From Caryophanales bacterium UBA3668 (GTDB lineage Bacteria > Bacillota_I > Bacilli_A > RFN20 > CAG-826), in NCBI GenBank assembly GCA_002373085.1, contig DFJP01000070.1:1-9380 (forward strand): a stretch of DNA of 9,380 nucleotides. Direction: 5' to 3'. Position 1 is the first letter of the stretch. Each line of letters opens with the position of its first letter. The notes below the pieces were generated by a model. That model was not told the DNA's origin. It made no database searches and saw only the letters and a program-made list of their open reading frames with translations. This document shows, in pieces, positions 6,392 through 9,380 of this stretch. The position numbers and the translations under genes were made by a program.

Positions 6392-7204
6392 TTATGCGTT
6401 AAGAGAATTTTGCATTAACTCGCGGGCGTAATCGCTTAATTCTTTAGCAATCATTCCTTCAAATTCGTTAGGATATAAAATCTTTACAATTTCATAATCG
6501 ACCTTTGTTCTCTTAAACGGGAAGTTCTTATGAATCTTTTCAGTGTTTTTAATTGTGGTAATCACTAATGGGCATTTTGCTCTTAAAGCAATTGAGAAGA
6601 CACCTTCGTGGAATTCATTAAGAGTGTTGTTTTCACTTCTAGTTCCTTCCGGGAACACTCCTACGGAGCACGCTCCTGTAGCAATGTAGTTAGTGGCTTC
6701 TTTAATGACTTCAAGAGACTTTAGTTTGTCATATCGATCTATTGGCATATAGCAAGTTGCTTTCATAAAGCGACCACCGATAGGAATTTTGAAGTTTGTT
6801 GGTTTAGAAATAAACGCTAAATCGTATTTTCGACCATAGAGTTCTGCCATAAGCATTGGATCAAACTTGGAACGATGGTTGCAAATAATTAAAAAGCGTT
6901 CTTTCGGAAGAGAGCAGTTATTGATAATATTGATTTTTGCTCTTGCATGCTTATTGATATAAGTGATGGCAGAAGAGAGCCAGAACTGTGCCCAGCGAGA
7001 AGGCTTCTCATATGTCTTATCTTTTTTATATGGAAGTGAGAGCAAGGACAAGAATCCCCACATCAAGGCTACTCCAAGTAAATATCCTGCTACTAAAAGT
7101 AGGAATGGGGCCCAATAATGATAATATCGGCCAGTTGGAATCGCTAATGTGATTAATGTGGTGAAAGTTAAATCTAGTCCGATGATGAGAAATTCAATGA
7201 TCAT
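6392..7204 (-). CDS. plsC: 1-acyl-sn-glycerol-3-phosphate acyltransferase-like protein (PlsC family)
   Basis: This 270-residue protein has two N-terminal hydrophobic segments (about 3-22 and 31-57), then a PlsC/LPLAT domain. It shows the catalytic HX4D block NHRSKFD (His110, Asp115), KPTNFKIPIGG (134-144), and FPEGTRS (184-190), which binds the glycerol phosphate. The family adds the second acyl chain to lysophosphatidic acid, giving phosphatidic acid, at the cytoplasmic face of the membrane. The gene is last in a three-gene operon, nine bases after the lipid-kinase stop. No SD precedes its ATG, so translation is probably coupled to the upstream gene. The two-helix N-terminus is longer than in the plainest PlsC proteins. 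The exact acyl acceptor is inferred from the family; other LPLAT substrates are possible. Confidence 0.88.
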   Translation of the reverse strand: MIIEFLIIGLDLTFTTLITLAIPTGRYYHYWAPFLLLVAGYLLGVALMWGFLSLLSLPYKKDKTYEKPSRWAQFWLSSAITYINKHARAKINIINNCSLPKERFLIICNHRSKFDPMLMAELYGRKYDLAFISKPTNFKIPIGGRFMKATCYMPIDRYDKLKSLEVIKEATNYIATGACSVGVFPEGTRSENNTLNEFHEGVFSIALRAKCPLVITTIKNTEKIHKNFPFKRTKVDYEIVKILYPNEFEGMIAKELSDYARELMQNSLNA

Positions 7205-7213
7205 ATCAATTAA

Positions 7214-8170
7214 TTAGTTATTTGGAACGACAAAGTTGATGGCTTTTGGCATAACTTCAACTTTGAAGTAAGAGCCTCTAGCAATTTCTCCATCGACACA
7301 AATGTCGAAGTCTTTCTTGGAGATAATCTCCACTTCTTTTGCTCTCTTGTATACGAATTTCTTTAAGAGTTTTGGATTGTCTAAGTGTTGGCCTTTAGTG
7401 TATGGTCCAAAGAATTGAATCATTAATCTTGCTAAGGACATGCACTTTAATAAAGTGACGTCGATTAATCCGTCAGTGTTGTCACTCTTAGGAGAGGCAT
7501 GATATTGTCCGCCAACCCATTGTCCTTGTCCTAAAGCAGAAAGGAGCATTCTCTTCTTGTTGAGTTGTTCTCCATCAGCCTTAACGATGATTTTATTAAA
7601 TCTACCACCGAGGATTGCTGGAATAATAGCAGCTGGTCCATATGGGTTTTTGATACCTTTATTCTTATTTTCATTACCCTTAGCTCCGACGATTGCGTCA
7701 AAACCAAAGTTAATAACGTTAACTGAGTACCATGGTTCTTTTAAAGAAGGTCCACTCATCTTGCTTAAATCAATTTCAATTGGTTCACCATTAATGAGTG
7801 CTTTGAAATCTTTAAATCTATTTTCCCCAGTCTTGTTTTTGACAATGTCATCATATTCTTTAGATTTAGAATAAATCTTAACAAAGTCATTACCAGTTCC
7901 GGCAGCGTAAATTGCTAATTGAACATTTTTGTAGCCAACAATCGCGTTTACTACTTCATGAATTGTGCCATCTCCACCACAAGCGTAAACTCTTAAGACA
8001 TCGCTATTCTTTGAGAGATATTCTTTGAGGAATGGAATAACACTTCTTGGGCCAGTTGTGAGATAAACTTCGTAGTCTAATCCTTTGAAGTCTTCTTTGA
8101 TTTGAGCTTGGAACTTTTCAACGTTTTTTTCAGCTCCGGCCTTTTGGTTAAGAATGATTAAATGTTTCAT
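7214..8170 (-). CDS. Diacylglycerol kinase-like lipid kinase (DagK/YegS family)
   Basis: This 318-residue soluble lipid kinase has the DAGK catalytic fold. NQKAG (8-12) is the N-terminal nucleotide-site motif, GGDGT (65-69) the catalytic glycine-rich loop, and GTGNDF (91-96) the second conserved block. CVDGE near residue 290 is the C-terminal DGE element found in DgkB/YegS. In Gram-positive bacteria DgkB recycles diacylglycerol, released by lipoteichoic acid synthesis, to phosphatidic acid; related YegS proteins act on other lipids, so the substrate is inferred. The SD AAGGTGG (8184-8178) starts inside the TAA stop of the phosphatase gene, eight bases before the ATG. The gene lies between the phosphatase and the acyltransferase. 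Confidence 0.9.
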   Translation of the reverse strand: MKHLIILNQKAGAEKNVEKFQAQIKEDFKGLDYEVYLTTGPRSVIPFLKEYLSKNSDVLRVYACGGDGTIHEVVNAIVGYKNVQLAIYAAGTGNDFVKIYSKSKEYDDIVKNKTGENRFKDFKALINGEPIEIDLSKMSGPSLKEPWYSVNVINFGFDAIVGAKGNENKNKGIKNPYGPAAIIPAILGGRFNKIIVKADGEQLNKKRMLLSALGQGQWVGGQYHASPKSDNTDGLIDVTLLKCMSLARLMIQFFGPYTKGQHLDNPKLLKKFVYKRAKEVEIISKKDFDICVDGEIARGSYFKVEVMPKAINFVVPNN

Positions 8171-8177
8171 ATATTTT

Positions 8178-8184
8178 CCACCTT
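8178..8184 (-). promoter_or_regulatory. Ribosome binding site overlapping the upstream stop codon
   Basis: The minus strand reads TAAGGTGG, in which the TAA (8185-8183) ends the phosphatase gene and its last bases begin the SD of the lipid-kinase gene. Ribosomes finishing the first gene are thus placed at the second start, which supports one operon with coupled translation. Confidence 0.75.
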
Positions 8185-8968
8185 ATTTTAAATAAATTAA
8201 TCGTAATTGCTTGATGTTCTCATCAGTCAAGCCAATAACAGAATAAAGGAAATCCATAACGGAATTACAAGTCTTTTTGATTTCATCTAACGCTGTTTTC
8301 AAATAGAGTTTCTTCGCAGTTAATGTATCGTTTAAGGCTATTGCCTTTTTTAAAGAAAGGAATCTAACATTCATTCCGATAAAATACATAAACCTTTTGA
8401 ATCTAGCGCGTCTATTAAATGAAAGATAAAGTTCTGTAATTACTTGTTCACTAACGCCTAAGGCAGTTAAGACTAATAACATAACAATTCCTGTTCTATC
8501 TTTTCCTTGGGTGCAGTGAAATAAATATCCTTCACTACCATTATTTGATAAAAGGAGTTTAAAAACTTTCTTATATCCTTCGATTGGTTGAGGATTACTG
8601 ACTAAATAACGATACAAATCTAAAATATGGCCTTTCATACCTTCTGGGAGAGAGACTAAATCATTTAATACTTGTATTCTATTTTCTTTAGTAACGACTG
8701 GATTAATGTCATTGCTCGCTAAAGAGACTGGATGATAATGAATAAGTGGAGAAATGAATGTTTCTGAACGATATTGCATTTCATCGGTTGTTCTTAAGTC
8801 GATAACATTTTTGACATTTAAGTCGTTGGCTAAATATTCAACTTCTTCTTGAGTGAGTTCTGATAAATTAGCGGAACGAAATAAGAGGTGAGACTTAATA
8901 GTTTTACCATCAGTATTTTTAATTCCACCAAAATCGTGGATATAATCGATGTTTCTAACTCGCTTCAT
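8183..8968 (-). CDS. Tyrosine/lipid phosphatase of the PtpB/LipA type (Y_phosphatase3)
   Basis: This 261-residue protein has the N-terminal NIDYIHDFGGIKNTDG block (6-21) and LLFRSANLSELT (28-39), which match the N-x-RD-x-GG and RS-x-x-L elements of the Y_phosphatase3 family, with His in place of the usual Arg. The catalytic P-loop HCTQGKDRTG (151-160) holds Cys152 and Arg158. The Lys and Asp inside the loop are the mark of the group containing Mycobacterium PtpB and Listeria LipA, which dephosphorylates phosphoinositides as well as phosphotyrosine. No signal peptide is visible, so it is probably cytosolic, unlike secreted LipA. It is first in an operon with a lipid kinase and an acyltransferase, which favours a phospholipid substrate; this is inference. 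The ATG at 8968 lies only about five bases past the predicted transcript start and has no SD. Confidence 0.88.
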   Translation of the reverse strand: MKRVRNIDYIHDFGGIKNTDGKTIKSHLLFRSANLSELTQEEVEYLANDLNVKNVIDLRTTDEMQYRSETFISPLIHYHPVSLASNDINPVVTKENRIQVLNDLVSLPEGMKGHILDLYRYLVSNPQPIEGYKKVFKLLLSNNGSEGYLFHCTQGKDRTGIVMLLVLTALGVSEQVITELYLSFNRRARFKRFMYFIGMNVRFLSLKKAIALNDTLTAKKLYLKTALDEIKKTCNSVMDFLYSVIGLTDENIKQLRLIYLK

Positions 8969-8972
8969 CTTT

Positions 8973-9008
8973 ATTTTATATTATAAAAAAGGCGGAAAAA
9001 TATTTCCA
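8973..9008 (-). promoter_or_regulatory. Promoter of the phosphatase operon, embedded in the nagB terminator
   Basis: TGGAAA (9008-9003, four of six bases) and a perfect TATAAT (8985-8980) are 17 bp apart on the minus strand. The -35 is part of the nagB terminator stem, and the -10 begins where the terminator T-tract ends. Transcription should start near 8973, giving a leader of about five bases before the ATG at 8968. Confidence 0.6.
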
Positions 9009-9010
9009 CC
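8985..9010 (-). terminator. Intrinsic terminator of nagB
   Basis: On the minus strand GGTGGAAA (9010-9003) pairs with TTTCCGCC (8998-8991) through eight pairs, one of them U-G, around a four-base loop, followed by six T. The wobble pair exists only in minus-strand RNA; on the plus strand it is a C-A clash, so the hairpin is directional. It starts about 26 bases after the nagB stop. Confidence 0.85.
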
Positions 9011-9036
9011 TTAATTATTCTATATGCTTTTTTGAC

Positions 9037-9380
9037 TTATCTAGCTAAATGATAAGCATCTTCATCAACATAGATTGTGCAATCTGGATGATCTTGAAGA
9101 ATTGAACATGGGACTTCTTCAGTTTTGTCACCACGTAATAAATTCTTAATTGCTTTTGCTTTATTTTTACCTGTAGCGATTAAGACGATCTTTTTAGCAT
9201 TCATAATGCTCTTAAGACCCATTGTTACTGCTTTAGTTGGGACTTCAGAAATATCATTAAATAATCTGGAGTTATCAACAATTGTGCTTTCAGCAAGCTC
9301 AGCAACATGAGTTAATGAATCAAAGGATGTACCTGGTTCATTAAATGCGATATGGCCATCACTACCAATACCTAAGATTT
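9037..9380 (-). CDS. nagB: Glucosamine-6-phosphate deaminase, C-terminal part (5' end beyond window)
   Basis: The frame is open from the stop at 9037 to the right edge, giving the last 113 full codons of a protein usually about 240-265 long. The visible part begins with ILGIGSDGHIAFNEPG, the NagB active-site block with the Asp-Gly-His and Asn-Glu residues used in ring opening and deamination. VPTKAVTMGLKSIMNAKK and SILQDHPDCTIYVDEDA follow in the normal order. NagB converts glucosamine 6-phosphate to fructose 6-phosphate and ammonia in the cytosol, feeding amino sugars into glycolysis. The ATG at 9222 is internal, not the start, because the conserved block lies before it. It ends soon after the conserved region and lacks the long C-terminal tail of E. 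coli NagB, as in Bacillus-type enzymes. The terminator directly downstream separates it from the phosphatase operon. Confidence 0.95.
   Translation of the reverse strand, partial: ILGIGSDGHIAFNEPGTSFDSLTHVAELAESTIVDNSRLFNDISEVPTKAVTMGLKSIMNAKKIVLIATGKNKAKAIKNLLRGDKTEEVPCSILQDHPDCTIYVDEDAYHLAR

Noticed and set aside
7557..7874. Plus-strand frame of about 105 codons inside the lipid kinase gene
   Set aside because: It lies opposite a well-supported kinase gene with intact motifs, has no SD or promoter, and matches no family I know.
9037..9222. A short 61-residue gene starting at the ATG at 9222
   Set aside because: The frame stays open to the window edge and encodes the conserved NagB block before that ATG, so it is an internal methionine of nagB.

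Overview
The window comes from a low-GC, compactly organised Gram-positive bacterium. The AT-rich sequence, A+T-rich codon choice, Shine-Dalgarno (SD) sites such as AAGGAGG, and the family set point to an uncultured gut-type member of the Bacilli near the Mollicutes or Erysipelotrichia. That placement is inference; no marker gene here fixes the taxon. All recognised genes read through in the standard bacterial code, every tryptophan codon I looked at is TGG, and no gene ends in TGA. I see no mobile element, CRISPR array, tRNA or rRNA.

Layout from left to right. (1) Positions 1-2293, minus strand: an uncharacterised 600-residue membrane protein followed by a LemA-family protein that runs off the left edge. 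(2) Positions 2294-2354: a very short divergent promoter region whose two perfect TATAAT boxes lie so close to the start codons that both transcripts look leaderless or nearly so. (3) 2355-2987, plus strand: a YggS-type pyridoxal-phosphate homeostasis protein. (4) A two-way terminator, then 3037-4278 on the minus strand: a four-helix membrane protein with a Pro-Glu-Lys-rich linker and a C-terminal domain of unknown function. (5) 4279-4580: the longest non-coding stretch, carrying a spaced 12-bp inverted repeat, a palindrome and promoters facing both ways. (6) 4581-6333, plus strand: a two-gene ABC exporter (ATPase and ABC-2 permease), closed by a two-way terminator. (7) 6392-8968, minus strand: a three-gene operon of phosphatase, lipid kinase and acyltransferase. 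(8) A terminator whose T-tract merges with the next promoter, then the 3' part of nagB, which runs off the right edge.

How the genes fit together. The phosphatase, diacylglycerol-kinase-like and PlsC-like genes lie 9-12 bp apart and look like a small phospholipid-synthesis or remodelling unit. The phosphatase carries the HCxxGKDRTG loop known from lipid-active members of its family. The 600-residue protein and LemA look like a membrane pair. The ABC exporter is of the BcrA/BcrB-like type and has no linked regulator gene in the window, but its upstream region looks like it holds operators. The two most novel items are the uncharacterised membrane proteins (491-2293 and 3037-4278). The most unusual regulatory features are the leaderless divergent promoters and the promoter embedded in a terminator.
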